From Cotesia glomerata (Eukaryota > Arthropoda > Insecta > Hymenoptera > Braconidae), in the NCBI RefSeq assembly GCF_020080835.1, contig NW_025401443.1, forward strand, positions 1,189,003 through 1,253,002: a DNA stretch of 64,000 nt, written 5' to 3'. The notes beneath the pieces were generated by a model that saw only the letters and a program-made list of their open reading frames with translations, was not told where the DNA came from and did no database searches. A program made the translations under genes and the position numbers. Positions 22,629-33,170 of this stretch are shown piece by piece. Positions within the stretch are counted from its first letter, which is position 1. Each line of letters begins with the position of its first letter.

Positions 22629-23565
22629 CTCTATGATATTAAATTAATATTTATCATTCAAAATTTAATATTTTTAATGTTAAATTAATTTTAATAATTT
22701 AAAATTAATTATTTATTTATTGTCTCATTTATTTTTTTACTTTATATACATCTCAACAGCCTAATGGCCAATAACAGAGATACAAATGTTATTCTGAGTG
22801 GCGCATGACTGCTAACATTCTTCAATGTACCAAAACAATAACTATTCTTAAACTTAACTTTATACAAAGTACACACTATATTTAATGTACTATATTCAAT
22901 GTACTATATTCAAAGTACTATAGCTGGATGATATTAGCATATATTCTAATAAAATGAAGAATGGTAGTCTACCTATCTGGAGTTAACTATGACTGAAGCT
23001 ATGGCACTGACACTGATGCGCGACATACAGTCAAGTAGGTCAATATTACTATTCTAGTAGTACCAAAGCTCTTGCATCCATAGCAGAGTGTGACAAGAGC
23101 AGTTCAAGGAGATCGGAGTAGATATGTCTAGGCAGGTCAGATGGAATGTATATATTTATTATATGAGTTTTAATATTAAGATTGATATGTAGAATTCCAA
23201 CGATCTCAACCTACGGAATGAGTTGAAGGATATTATCAAATTCAAAAGGCGCTACATTCAAAGTACTCCTGCATGCAGTCAGTACATCCCCACGAGATCT
23301 TCTAAAATCTTCTCGTCGATCACATCTAAAAACAGAAAAATTATTATTAAATATTTCGCTATTTTGAACTCCTGATTTAAGCAATGTTTCGAAAAAAGCA
23401 AAGATATCATACTCATATATCTTTTACTAAAGCTGTCATCCAGCTTAGTATTTAAGCCTCTAAAATTCTGATAATATAGTGTAAGTTCAGAAGAACTAAA
23501 GTTTAAGTTGTTGAAGTTCTTCAAGTCGGAGCTAAAGTATTTTGATGACCCTGAACTATGATCGG
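22629..23565 (+). repeat. 937-bp duplicated target segment, left copy
   Basis: It is collinear without net indels with 27195-28131 (constant offset 4566) and differs at only a handful of positions seen by eye. It contains the 3' untranslated part and endonuclease start of a minus-strand CR1-like element, cut at 'actatgatcgg' where the duplicated block 23566-27185 begins. Confidence 0.85.
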
Positions 23566-23804
23566 ACCTTACATCTTAAATTAATTTTTATAGTTTTAAA
23601 ATAATTTTCATTATTAAAAATTAATTTTAATAATAAAAAATTAATCTTTGTAATATAAAATTAATATTTCTAATTAAAAGTTAAATATTCTTAATGTAAA
23701 ATTAATTTTCATAGTTTAAAATAAATTATTTATGGTCTGAAGTTCATTTTTATGATGATTAATTAATTCGAATAACATAAAACTGATAAGTTTATTCTCG
23801 GCTA

Positions 23805-25380
23805 GGGCCGAGAATTTAGTTTTTTTAAAAGAGAGAGACAGAAGATAGGTGTAGTCAAGCGTTCTGATTGGTCATGATAAATTAATTGTTTTTTGTTTTT
23901 CGCAATCAAGTGAAGACAGCAACTTGAAGAAAAAATAAAAATAAGATTGCTAATCCAACATGAAAATATGAAAAATATGTCAAAAAAAAATAGGTTGGTT
24001 TTCAGATGTAAAGGTGCTTGTAAACAAATACAAGTCTGTACTGCTCAGATAAATAAAGAAGAGAATTTGAAGCACAGTGTTGTGACTAAAATGTTTAATG
24101 AAATTAATTTAAAGAGAACAGTAAACAAGCTGGTGATTTCACTCAAGATCGCGTAAAAGAATTGGTCCCGGCCTCACTAGCAATTTTGCTGGGGATCGCA
24201 CTGACGGTCTTTTTGAAGGTCTCACTGGAGGTCTCGCTAGAACTCTTGCCGATGGTTTTGCTGAAAATCACGCTGACGGTCTTTTCAGAGGTCTCGCTGA
24301 CGGTATCGCTAAAGATCTTGCTGAAGATCGAGCTGATGGTATTGCTAGGAGTTTCACTGGTAATTTTGATGGCGATCACGGTGATGGTATCGCTGGAGAT
24401 CACGCTGACGGTCTTTCTGGAGATCACACTGACGGTCTTTCTGGAGATCACACTGACGGTCTTTCTGGAGGTCTCGCTGGAGATCACGCTGACGGTTTTT
24501 CTAAAGGTCTCGCTGGTGACCACGCTGAAAGTTTTTTTGGGAGTCTCGCTGGAGATCACGCTCACGATCTCGCTGGAGATCACGCTGACGATCTTTCTGG
24601 TAGTCTCGCTGGAAATCACCAGCGAGACTTCCATAAAGATCGTCAGTGTGATCTCCAGCGAGATCGTCAGCGCGATCTCCAGCGAGAACCTCAGCGTGAT
24701 CTCCAGAAAGACCGTCAGCGTGATCTCCAGAAAGACCGTCAGTGTGATCTTTAGAAAAACCGTCAGTGTAATTTCCAGCGAGACCGTCAGCGTGATCTCC
24801 AGCATGACCGTCAGCGCGATCGCCACCAAAATCACCAAGTGAGACCGGCAGCAATACCATTAGCACAACTTCCAGCGAAACGACCTCCAGTGAGACCGTC
24901 AGCGAGACCTCTAGAATAACCGTCAGCGTGATCTCCAGCGAGACTGTCAGCAAGAGTTCTAGCGAGACCTTTAAAAAGAACGTCAGTGTGATCTCCAGCA
25001 ATATTAACAGTGAGACCGGGAGCAATTCCTTTACGCGATCTTCAGCGAAATTGCCAGCTTGTCACTGTTCACTTTAAATTAATTTTATCGAACATTTTAG
25101 TCCCAACAGTGTGCTTCAAATTTTCTTCTTTATTTATCTGAGCAGTAAAGACTTGTATTTGTTTACAAGCACCTTTACATCTAAAACCAGCCTGTTTTTC
25201 TTTTAAATATTTTTCATATTTTCATGTTGAATTAGCAATCTAATTTTTTATTTTTCTTCAAGCTGCTGTCTTCACTTGATTGCGAAAAACAAAAAACAAT
25301 TAATTTATTATGACCAATCAGAACGCTTGGCTACACTTATCTTCTGTCTCTCTCTTTAAAAAATACTAAATTCTCGGCCC
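23805..25380. mobile_element. TA-flanked foldback element with 24-bp internal repeats, copy 1
   Basis: Ends GGGCCGAGAATTTAGT and ACTAAATTCTCGGCCC are perfect inverted repeats flanked by TA (23803-23804, 25381-25382). The TIRs run about 350 bp. Inside, 24-bp units such as 'ctggagatcacgctgacggt' run one way up to about 24610 and the other way after it, so the centre is a second palindrome. Because 24 is a multiple of three, long frames stay open on both strands (24162-24842 plus; 24143-24838 and 24501-25025 minus), giving eight-residue repeats like LEITLTVF. I regard these as by-products: no start context, no other domain, and mirror frames on both strands. It is non-autonomous, MITE-like. Confidence 0.8.
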
Positions 25381-25392
25381 TACTTATCAGTA

Positions 25393-25919
25393 ATAGTCTT
25401 CGAGCTCAAAAATACAATCCGTGTGTTGTTTTAAGCTCTCCGAGCTCAAAAAGATACCTTTTCTATGCTTTTGAGCTCTTTGAGCTCATGATAGAAGTTT
25501 CATAAAACACTATTTTTCGAATGTTCATACTGCAATAACTTTTAAATGAATGAACCGATTTTTACGCGGTTGGCAGCATTCTACGCAGTTTTAAAAACAC
25601 TTTTTTCGGTTTTCTTTCGTTCACGATATCTCTCGAACGAATCAACCGATTTTGACCGGATTGGCGGCGATGGTTTTTCAAGGTGAAGAGCTGATTAGTT
25701 TTTGGAATCGATCGGTTGAGCCGTTTAAAAGTTATCCCAAAACAACCACTTCAAAAAAAATTTTTTTTCCTACTTTTTTTTTAGACTTCTCCAAATTTCT
25801 CAAAATCTATCGGTCCAAATCGGTTCAAAGGAAATCTAAGTTTGGCGAAGCCCTTTCGAATGGCACCAACCGCGATGAAATCGGTTCAACCGTTCAAAAG
25901 GTATAAGAGGTTTACATAC

Positions 25920-25978
<59 letters not shown>
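25393..25978 (-). repeat. Family A copy (right half) ending in (CA)n
   Basis: It is a reverse-orientation family A element from the gagctc block to the microsatellite (25921-25978). The remaining half beyond the microsatellite is missing because an R1-clade element occupies the repeat and the block ends inside it. Confidence 0.75.
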
Positions 25979-25982
<4 letters not shown>

Positions 25983-27185
25983 CAAAAAAGTAAATCAAAA
26001 TCAAAAAAGTAAATCAAAAAAGTATGAGTAAGTTACAGGAAACAAACAAGAATAGAAACGGGCTTCATGCTCAACAAGCAGCGATTGAAGCAAGCGCTGA
26101 CATGAAGAGAACGCAAGCGTTGGAGCGCCTTGAGAAGCTGACCATTGAGCTGCAAGAGTTTGTCCAAACTAAGGTCAATATCCACAAGGAGATAAAGACC
26201 AAGACAACCGGTGTAGTCAATGCTCTTGGAAGATTCAAGAAACTGGACGAAGAATGGCGCTCATCATTACACCGCACCCCTTGTGCTACATCGGAGAGAA
26301 ACAGTCAAGTGGTTGTTGAAGAAGCGATGGACACTGGAGCCGAAGGTGACGGAGAATCAGTCGCTGAAGAAGAAAGTGAAACTATCACAACGGCAGAGAC
26401 TGAATCCTTTGACCAAGACGGCCGCATCCTGAGGAAGTTGAAAAGAAAAATTCGTTCTCCCGAAGGTGGAGCTTTTCATACTCCCAAGAAGCTGAAAGAC
26501 GTTGGACCTTGTCATCCCATCAAGAAGCAGGAAGTGGTTAAGGATCTTCCACAAAACTCTTGTGAACAGAACAAGAAGCCAGGCTGGGAAAAGGTGCAGT
26601 CCAGAAAGGACAAGAAGAAGGAGCGCAAGAAACTGCCCCCAGAAAAACCTCTGGTGCCTCCACCGGAGCCGAACCAGAAGCCAAGAAGAACAGCAACGAG
26701 ACCGGAGGCACTTATTATCCGTCCAGCGAACAAAGATAAGTATTCTGAAATACTTACACGGATCAAGGCGGACGTTTGCCCAGATCAGGTCCGCAACACA
26801 GTTGAGAAGATACGCAGGACCGCGATAGGGAACATTCTCATCACGCTGTCGAAAGGCAGTAGTGATTGAGGGAAAGACCTGCAGAAGACTATCGCGGGAA
26901 TACTTAAGGAGGACGCAAATGTCATTAGTACAGGACCTGAAGAAGACCTGGAAATTCGCGATATTGACGATACTAGAACTAAAGATGACATTCTAACAGC
27001 TTTACAAGAGGCAGCTGGAAAAGATTGAGGTATAACAGTAGAGGCCATTAAAATTCGTAAGGTCTTACGTAGCAGAACACAAATTGCGTCGGTGACTCTG
27101 GCAGCAACGGTAGCGCAGAAAGTGGTAGGAGAACACGGTAAGATTAGGATCGGCTGGACCAATTGTCGTATTAGAACAGTACTAA
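25979..27185 (+). mobile_element. R1-clade non-LTR element, 5' fragment, in (AC)n
   Basis: It starts directly after (CA)n with 'aaaatcaaaaaagtaaatc', repeated once more than in the copy at 37930, then ORF1. It is nearly identical to 37930-39117, including the same two in-frame TGA codons, so it arose by DNA duplication rather than by separate retrotransposition. It is cut at 27185. Confidence 0.85.
26024..26869 (+). pseudogene. R1-clade ORF1 (gag-like) fragment
   Basis: MSKLQETNKNRNGLHAQQAA opens a Lys/Glu-rich protein with a coiled-coil-like N-terminus. A long basic, Pro-rich linker and a folded segment (KDKYSEILTRIKADVCPDQV) characteristic of R1/TRAS gag proteins follow. A TGA at 26867-26869 interrupts it. 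The frame resumes (GKDLQKTIAGILKEDANVIS), is stopped again at about 27026-27028, and is lost before the zinc knuckles because the block ends at 27185. Both stops fit CGA-to-TGA change. Confidence 0.7.
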
Positions 27186-27194
27186 ACAGTACTA
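27175..27194 (+). other. Rearrangement junction with 10-bp templated duplication
   Basis: AACAGTACTA occurs twice in tandem (27175-27184, 27185-27194) exactly where the duplicated block ends and the second target-segment copy starts. The source copy at 39107 onward has it only once. Confidence 0.75.
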
Positions 27195-27844
27195 CTCTAT
27201 GATATTAAATTAATATTTATCATTCAAAATTTAATATTTTTAATGTTAAATTAATTTTAATAATTTAAAATTAATTATTTATTTATTGTCTCATTTATTT
27301 TTTTACTTTATATACATCTCAACAGCCTAATGGCCAATAACAGAGATACAAATGTTATTCTGAGTGGCGCATGACTGCTAACATTCTTCAATGTACCAAA
27401 ACAATAACTATTCTTAAACTTAACTTTATACAAAGTACACACTATATTTAATGTACTATATTCAATGTACTATATTCAAAGTACTATAGCTGGATGATAT
27501 TAGCATATATTCTAATAAAATGAAGAATGGTAGTCTACCTATCTGGAGTTAACTATGACTGAAGCTATGGCACTGACACTGATGCGCGACATACAGTCAA
27601 GTAGGTCAATATTACTATTCTAGTAGTACCAAAGCTCTTGCATCCATAGCAGAGTGTGACAAGAGCAGTTCAAGGAGATCGGAGTAGATATGTCTAGGCA
27701 GGTCAGATGGAATGTATATATTTATTATATGAGTTTTAATATTAAGATTGATATGTAGAATTCCAACGATCTCAACCTACGGAATGAGTTGAAGGATATT
27801 ATTAAATTCAAAAGGCGCTACATTCAAAGTACTCCTGCATGCAG

Positions 27845-28219
27845 TCAGTACATCCCCACGAGATCTTCTAAAATCTTCTCGTCGATCACATCTAAAAACA
27901 GAAAAATTATTATTAAATATTTTGCTATTTTGAACTCCTGATTTAAGCAATGTTTCGAAAAAAGCAAAGATATCATACTCATATATCTTTTACTAAAGCT
28001 GTCATCCAGCTTAGTATTTAAGCCTCTAAAATTCTGATAATATAGTGTAAGTTCAGAAGAACTAAAGTTTAAGTTGTTGAAGTTCTTGGAGTCGGAGCTA
28101 AAGTATTTTGATGACCCTGAACTATGATCGGTTGACCATTTCGACTGACAATCCTCAAATTCTCCTCTCCAGCTGCTATTCTCGCCTGAAGTTGTCGGAC
28201 TAGCTTCTGCTCTTTCCAT
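27845..28219 (-). pseudogene. Start of CR1-like ORF2 endonuclease, degenerate
   Basis: The segment SSELTLYYQNFRGLNTKLDD is the characteristic first strand of an APE-type endonuclease (usual form LYYQNVRGLRTK). Downstream residues lose the family pattern, so the domain is not complete. The second half of the same frame is repeated at 23279-23524 in the left copy of the duplicated segment. Confidence 0.5.
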
Positions 28220-28557
28220 TGGAGTACGGTGCGATTGTGAACAATCGAAAGGTTCATTACTGGTAGTAGAGAGTTTTTCGTACTCTTCGCCTTTATCAAA
28301 CCCGATATTATCTGATCAACAGAAAGGTAATTAGGAAAAGTAACCTTGATTGGTCTTGGGTAAAGCGATTCTGAGGAAAATTTACCGATCCTAGTACACG
28401 ATACGATTTCGACCTTAATTGCAAGAGTGTCACAAATACTTTGTACTTGACTTAAGTCATTTGATTGACGTTCTGATGATGATGCAGAATGAGGTTCGTC
28501 AATTCCAAGAAATAATGCATTATTTCTTCTAGCCAGCCGATCATCAACCTCTTTCAA
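28069..28557 (-). pseudogene. CR1-like ORF1, C-terminal RNA-binding region
   Basis: KEVDDRLARRNNALFLGIDE is the typical start of the RRM-like region of CR1/Jockey ORF1. RPIKVTFPNYLSVDQIISGL and NRTVLQWKEQKLVRQLQARI then match the usual 'R-P-hydrophobic ... R-L-E-R-GE-N' pattern (here AAGEENLRIVSRNGQP). It is truncated upstream at about 28578 by AT-rich repeat. The protein would bind the element's RNA. Confidence 0.6.
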
Positions 28558-28578
28558 TAATACTGTATTGTCATTTTT

Positions 28579-28793
28579 AAATTTATTGTCTGAAGTTCAT
28601 TTGTATAATTATAAATTAATTTAAATAACATAAAACTTATAAGTAATAGTCTAAAAGCAATTTTTACTTTTAAAATCAATAGTTCATTATCTACAATTGA
28701 TTTTAATAGTTTAGAATCGATTATTTATGGTCTAAAATTAATTTTAATGATGAAAAATTAATTTTAAAAACATAAAATTAATTTTTATTATAG
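28579..28793. repeat. Degenerate AT-rich repeat
   Basis: Same short AAATTAATTT-type units as at 22251-22628. Confidence 0.5.
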
Positions 28794-29062
28794 ACTTCCG
28801 GTTCGAGTGTGAGCAAGTGCGGATGGTGAATGGGTGAATACCTAAACTATAAGTGAATTGTGAAAGGTTGTAGTTGAGGTGTGAAGCTTGGCAAAGGTTA
28901 GAAAAAAGGGTTGAAAAGGGAGTTTAAGGGACAGATATAAGGAGGCAGAGGAAAGTGGATAGAAGTGTAAATTGAAGGACGAGAAAATACCAGAAAGAAA
29001 AGTGAGGTTAGACGGAGTGGTCGGTCAGGTGAGGTAGGGAGTGAGAAGGGCATATTAAATAC

Positions 29063-29410
29063 GTGAGTCAAATGGTCAGGGAGTCGGTAAAGGAGAGTAG
29101 TGAGGTGTCAGGTGGGATCGGAAAGTCACAGAGGGTGACACAGGCTGAGTTTGAGGAGTTGTGGGCAAGAGTGGAGTCAATGGAGACTGACGCTGAGAAA
29201 GATGGTGCTGCGAACGAGGGAAGTGTAAAGAGAGGGGAAGTAAAGATTGAAGCAGAGAAAAAGAGCTTAGAAAAAGAGAATTTAGAGGAAGATGCAGAAA
29301 AGAAGGAGAATGAGAGAAAAAACGATACAGAAGGAAACGAGGAAGTAGAGGAGGAAGAAGTGAGCGAGGCATCGAGGGAAAGAGGAAGGAGAACAACGGC
29401 TGAGACGTAG
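29063..29410 (+). pseudogene. Non-LTR ORF1 remnant, N-terminal Glu/Lys-rich part
   Basis: MSQMVRESVKESSEVSGGIG leads into a strongly charged Glu/Lys region, probably helical. It stops at 29410. Further pieces of the same protein continue at 29504-29698 and 29798-30013, all rich in Glu, Lys and heptad-like Leu/Ile, so the complete ORF1 was a long coiled-coil protein now broken by stops and small indels. Confidence 0.5.
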
Positions 29411-29503
29411 AAATTACATAGGGCAAACAGCACAGGAGACTTAGGAGATATTAGAGGATGGGTTAAAGGAGATGGAAAGAAAAAGGGAGGTGGCCGGTGT
29501 AAT

Positions 29504-30013
29504 TTGAGGGAAAATAAAGTGAGACTCATAGCTAAGACAGGAGATAAGACAAGAGAAGGGATGGAGGCGATGATAAGTCAGGGATTCAGCAGAATAATGG
29601 AAAGATTAGATGAAGAGAAAGAGGACTGGAAAAAGCAATTTGAGGAATTAAAGAAGGAGTTCAGTAAGATAGAGAAGAATAATACGGATTTGGAATGAAA
29701 GCTGGAGATAATAGACGCAGAGCAAAAGGCAGGGCGTTCGGCCAGTAATGTTAAATGGAAGGAGATAGAGGAAAAGATTGAGAAGAGTGAAAAAAAGATG
29801 GAAAAAGAAGTGGAAAAGGTGAGAGAAGAATTAGAGGGGATGGTAGAAAAGTTGACAGCAGAAGGGGATAAAGAAATTGGCTCTATGCCAGTTGGTGCAA
29901 GGAGGAGAGTGGAAGAAGATAGAATCACAGAGATTAAAGAGTGGAAAGAAAGCAGAGAAAAGATAGAAAGGAGAAACAACCTTGTGATCTTTGCGTGGGA
30001 TGATTATCTCTAA
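29504..30013 (+). pseudogene. Non-LTR ORF1 remnant, coiled coil and RRM start
   Basis: Two open pieces (29504-29698 and 29798-30013) share a Glu/Lys coiled-coil composition. The second ends REKIERRNNLVIFAWDDYL, where ERRNNLVIFGW is the usual start of the ORF1 RNA-recognition region. The deletion junction follows immediately. Confidence 0.5.
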
Positions 30014-30028
30014 ATTATCCAATTAACT

Positions 30029-30645
30029 TTGACCTGCACGGCTTACAAACTATACGCGTCGATCCTAAACGAGAGGATAGTAAAGTCAGTGGAGAAGAAA
30101 GGGCGGTGGGAAGATAATCAAGCAGGATTCAGGAAGAAGAGAGGATGTATGGACAACGTTTACATTTTGAGAAAAACGATAGAAAAGACCATAAAAGAAG
30201 AAGGGGGGAGAGCATATGTTCTTTTCCTGGACCTGAAAGAAGCATTCAACAATTTGGACAGGAGGATTCTGTTAAAAGCAATAGAAAGGATAGGAATAGA
30301 AAACGGGTTGATTGAGAGGGTGAAAAGAATATATGAGAAAACGAAATGCAGAGTTAGAGTAGGAAGGAAATTATCGGAATCTTTCTGGACAGGAAAAGGA
30401 GTATAACAAGGATGTCCTCTCAGCCCTACACTGTTCAACATTTATGTAGCAGACTTAGAGGAGTTTTGCAGAAGAAGACAGACAGGTGGGATAGTGATAG
30501 GAGGAAGGAAAATATGGTCATTGTCTTATGCAAATGACACAGCATTGGTGGCAGAAAACGAGAATGAAATAAAGGAGCTAATGAGGGCATGTGAGAGATA
30601 TTTCAAGGAGAGGAAACTGGAGGTGAACGTGGAGAAAAAAAAATG
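30029..30645 (+). pseudogene. Reverse transcriptase fragment of the non-LTR element
   Basis: Motifs in order: KLYASILNERIVKSVE, DNQAGFRKKRGCMDNVYILR, YVLFLDLKEAFNNLDR (first catalytic Asp in FLDL), then GV-stop-QGCPLSPTLFNIYVADL with an in-frame TAA at 30404-30406. Next is WSLSYANDTALVAE, where the normal YADD/YMDD box is YAND, so a catalytic Asp is lost. The frame is lost at an A-run near 30640 and resumes as RFSKGGGRG and VKEFCYLGFTF. The enzyme is inactive in this copy. Confidence 0.75.
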
Positions 30646-30894
30646 ATGAGGTTCAGTAAAGGAGGAGGAAGAGGCAGACAAAAAAAAAGGGGATGGCAGT
30701 GGGGAGGGGAAAAGGTGGAGGAAGTTAAAGAGTTCTGCTATCTTGGGTTCACGTTTGTAAGGAATAACAGTGTCACGTAACATGTTAAGAAGAGGGTATC
30801 GAAAGCAAAACAAGCTATGGGAAGAGTATAGATAATAGGGGAAAGAAGATTTCGAGGGAAATGGAAATTTTGAAAATTACTATTCGAGAGTATA

Positions 30895-31215
30895 GTGGCA
30901 AGTATAGCGTTGTATAGGGCAGAAATTTGGGGATGGACGGAAAGAAAGGAGCTGGAAAGTTTGCAAAAGCAGTATGGTAGGTGGGTAATGGGACTTGTTA
31001 GAGCAGTCCCAGGTTATATAGTGAGAGAGGAGTTGGACTTGGATAAGATGAGACTGAGGGCTGGGGCAGGAGCGTTTAATTTTGAAGAAATAGTGAGAAC
31101 GGAAGTAGGAAGAGAACTGTTGAGGAGATGCGTGAGAGAAAGTGGAAAGATAGGCGAGGAAAGGAGAGCAGGTGATGGAGAGAGGGAAAAATACCTAAAC
31201 AGATGCGGATGGTAA
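30895..31215 (+). pseudogene. C-terminal ORF2 region of the non-LTR element
   Basis: SIALYRAEIWGWTERKELES and QKQYGRWVMGLVRAVPGYIV match the conserved region downstream of the RT thumb in insect non-LTR elements ('YGAEIWGW...', 'Q..Y.RW.LGL...TPGYI'). Further down, CRLCREERETLEHVAKRC (about 31492-31545) is the C-terminal CCHC knuckle, in a frame reached after stops. Confidence 0.6.
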
Positions 31216-31715
31216 TCTGCATGACTAGAGCTGGAGTGGAGGGAGGAGAGAAGAAGATGGAGGGAGCTCAGGGCAAATGAAAAAGACGTTCAGAAGCCGG
31301 AGAGGAGGGCGATGATAAAAGGGTCAAAATTTAATAGAGAGTATGATAGGATAGTAAAGGAAAGGATCCCAGTTTATTGGGAGAAGAAAGAGAAGATGAA
31401 AATAAGGGAAAAAAGGGAAATAGCTAAGCTCAGAACGGGAAGCGAATGACTGGAAAATAGGTATTGGATGGATGAAGAAAAAAGTCAGTGCAGGTTGTGT
31501 AGGGAGGAGAGAGAAACGCTGGAGCACGTTGCAAAAAGGTGCAATGGAATGTTGGGGTGGGAGGGAAGTTTGTAGGAGCTGATAGGAGAGGAAGCAGAAG
31601 GGTAAGGATGTTAGTGGAGACGAAAAATAAAAAGTGTGGGTGTGATTAGCTAGCACCCGGGCTTGTCAGGTGCACTAAAAAGCCTTCGGGCATCTGTAAA
31701 TATGTTTATTTCTTC

Positions 31716-32760
31716 TAATTTTTATTATATACAATTAATATCTATAATCAAAAATTAATTTTTACAATGAAAAAATAATTATTTATAATTTAAAAAAAAT
31801 TTTCAAAAAAAAAATTGATGATTTGATAAATAATATTAATTGTTAGAAATAATAATTAACTATTCTTGAGCTAAAATTAATTTTAATAATTTAAAATAAA
31901 TTTCCATTCATTAAAATTAATTATTTATAATCCAAAATTGATTTTTTTGATATAAAATTGATTTTAATAATTTAAAATTAATATTTATAATTTAACATTT
32001 AACATTATAATTTAACATTTAACATATTTATTCTAAAATCAATTTTCGGAATTTAAAATTGATTATATTTTGTTCAAAGTTCATTTGTATGATAATAAAT
32101 TAATTAAGATAATTTAATATCAATTATTCATGATCTAAAATTAATTTTTAAGATAGAAAATTAAGTTTTATTAAGCGAAATTAATATTTATATTTGAAAA
32201 TTGAATATTCATGATCTAGAACTAATTTATATAATTAAAAATTCAATATTTATGATGTAGAATCGATTTTGATGATTTAAAATTAATTATTCATGACCTA
32301 AAATAAATTTTATCATATAAAATTAATTATTTAGAGTCTGAAGTTTATTTTTATGATTATAAATTAATTTTAATAATTTACGATTAAATATTTATAATCT
32401 AAAATTAATTTTGATAATTCATATTTAAAAATTAAATATTTGTATTGTAAAATTTATTTTCATTATTCAAAATTAATCATATACAAATTAAATTTCACTT
32501 GAATTATATGAAATTAATGTTCCTATCATACAATTAATTATTCATCGTCTGGAGTTCATTTTTATAATGATAAATTAATTCAAATAACATTAAATTCATT
32601 AGTTATAGTCTAAAATCAATTTTCATTCTTAAAATCAATCGTTTATTATTTATGATTGATTTTAATAGCTTAAAATCGATTATTTATAATGTAAAATTAT
32701 TTTTCATGATGAAAAATTGATTTTAAAAACATAAAGTCAATTTTTATAGTATAAAATTAA
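31716..32760. repeat. Degenerate AT-rich repeat
   Basis: About 1 kb of the AAATTAATTT-based repeat. No ORF, RNA or element boundary is seen inside. Confidence 0.55.
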
Positions 32761-32860
32761 TAGGTGACATGTTACCTTTGTAATAAAAGTTAAAATGCTT
32801 ACCGTAAGATGGACGGTGTAGCTTAATGTATACAGAATAATCGAAAGGAAATTTAGTATA

Positions 32861-32932
32861 GACCGGATAGCTCAAATGGTAGAGTAGCCGACATGTCTTC
32901 GAAAGGTTCTGGGTTCGAATCCCAGTCCGAGC
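32861..32932 (+). pseudogene. tRNA-like sequence (tRNA pseudogene or tRNA-derived SINE head)
   Basis: A 72-base stretch has a good A box (TAGCTCAAATGGTAGAG), a perfect T arm CTGGG-TTCGAAT-CCCAG with B box GGTTCGAATCC, and a 7-bp acceptor helix with two mismatches. The anticodon loop reads CATGTCT, so position 33 is A instead of U, and the stem GCCGA/TCGAA is imperfect. It sits in a ~400-bp island of normal GC inside AT-rich repeat (32761-33170). It is not a convincing functional tRNA. Confidence 0.5.
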
Positions 32933-33170
32933 TATCTCATAATTTTTTCTCGCATATTTTATAAACTCACATTAAGATGATCCGCTCCACATTCCTTTCT
33001 CAATCCTTTCCTAGCAATATCCTGGAACGTGAATGTGGAACGCTTCACGTAATAATTACCGTAACTCCTATTCTTTCCCGCTTCACAGCATTATTTATAT
33101 TTGTAACAAAAGTAACAAAACTATAGGTAAGCATGTGACAAAATAATATTACGTAAATAGTCAACAATTA

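Larger units (their letters stand above)
23566..27185 (+). repeat. 3.6-kb segmental duplication block, copy 1
   Basis: It matches 35096-39117 from 'accttacatcttaaatt' to 'ttagaacagtactaa'. The main difference is that copy 2 has a 3' R1 fragment plus a second (AC)n tract between its microsatellite and the R1 start. Copy 1 also has one extra 24-bp unit inside the foldback element. Confidence 0.9.
27195..28578 (-). mobile_element. CR1-like non-LTR fragment incl. second copy of the 937-bp segment
   Basis: Read on the minus strand: ORF1 end (28557-28069), ORF2 endonuclease start (SELTLYYQNFRGLNTKLDD near 28040), then non-coding 3' sequence. The 3' end contains 'ggctgttgagatgtatataa' and an AATAAATAAATAA tail near 27275. 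A related 3' end occurs at 60011-60193. The 5' part of ORF1 and the RT are missing. Confidence 0.65.
28794..31715 (+). mobile_element. Non-LTR retrotransposon with deleted endonuclease
   Basis: It starts near 'gacttccggttcgagtgtga', has a purine-rich ORF1 (29063-30013 in pieces), an RT (from about 30029) and a C-terminal zinc-knuckle region. It ends with the 3' motif 'aagccttcgggcatctgtaa' near 31690. The sequence jumps from the ORF1 segment RRNNLVIFAW directly to the RT segment TCTAYKLYASILNERI, so the endonuclease and RT N-terminus are deleted around 30015-30025. Strong G/A strand bias is seen over the whole element. The clade within the I/Jockey/Nimb-like group is uncertain. Confidence 0.75.

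Noticed and set aside
24143..25025. Long ORFs on both strands encoding LEITLTVF/SETVSVIS-type repeats
   Set aside because: They arise from a 24-bp (3 x 8) repeat in a palindromic element. Mirror frames are open on opposite strands and no other protein feature is present.
25652..25906. 84-codon ORF, repeated at 37161-37415
   Set aside because: Both copies lie in the non-coding family A repeat within the duplicated blocks. Other family members do not keep the frame.
22629..28131. Pure assembly duplication
   Set aside because: Not fully excluded, but several mismatches between the copies and a templated junction favour a real rearrangement.
29068..29529. Minus-strand Ser/Phe/Leu-rich ORFs
   Set aside because: Shadows of the purine-rich ORF1 on the plus strand of the non-LTR element.
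32861..32932. Functional tRNA gene
   Set aside because: The anticodon stem is imperfect, position 33 is A, and the acceptor stem has mismatches; it is better treated as tRNA-like.
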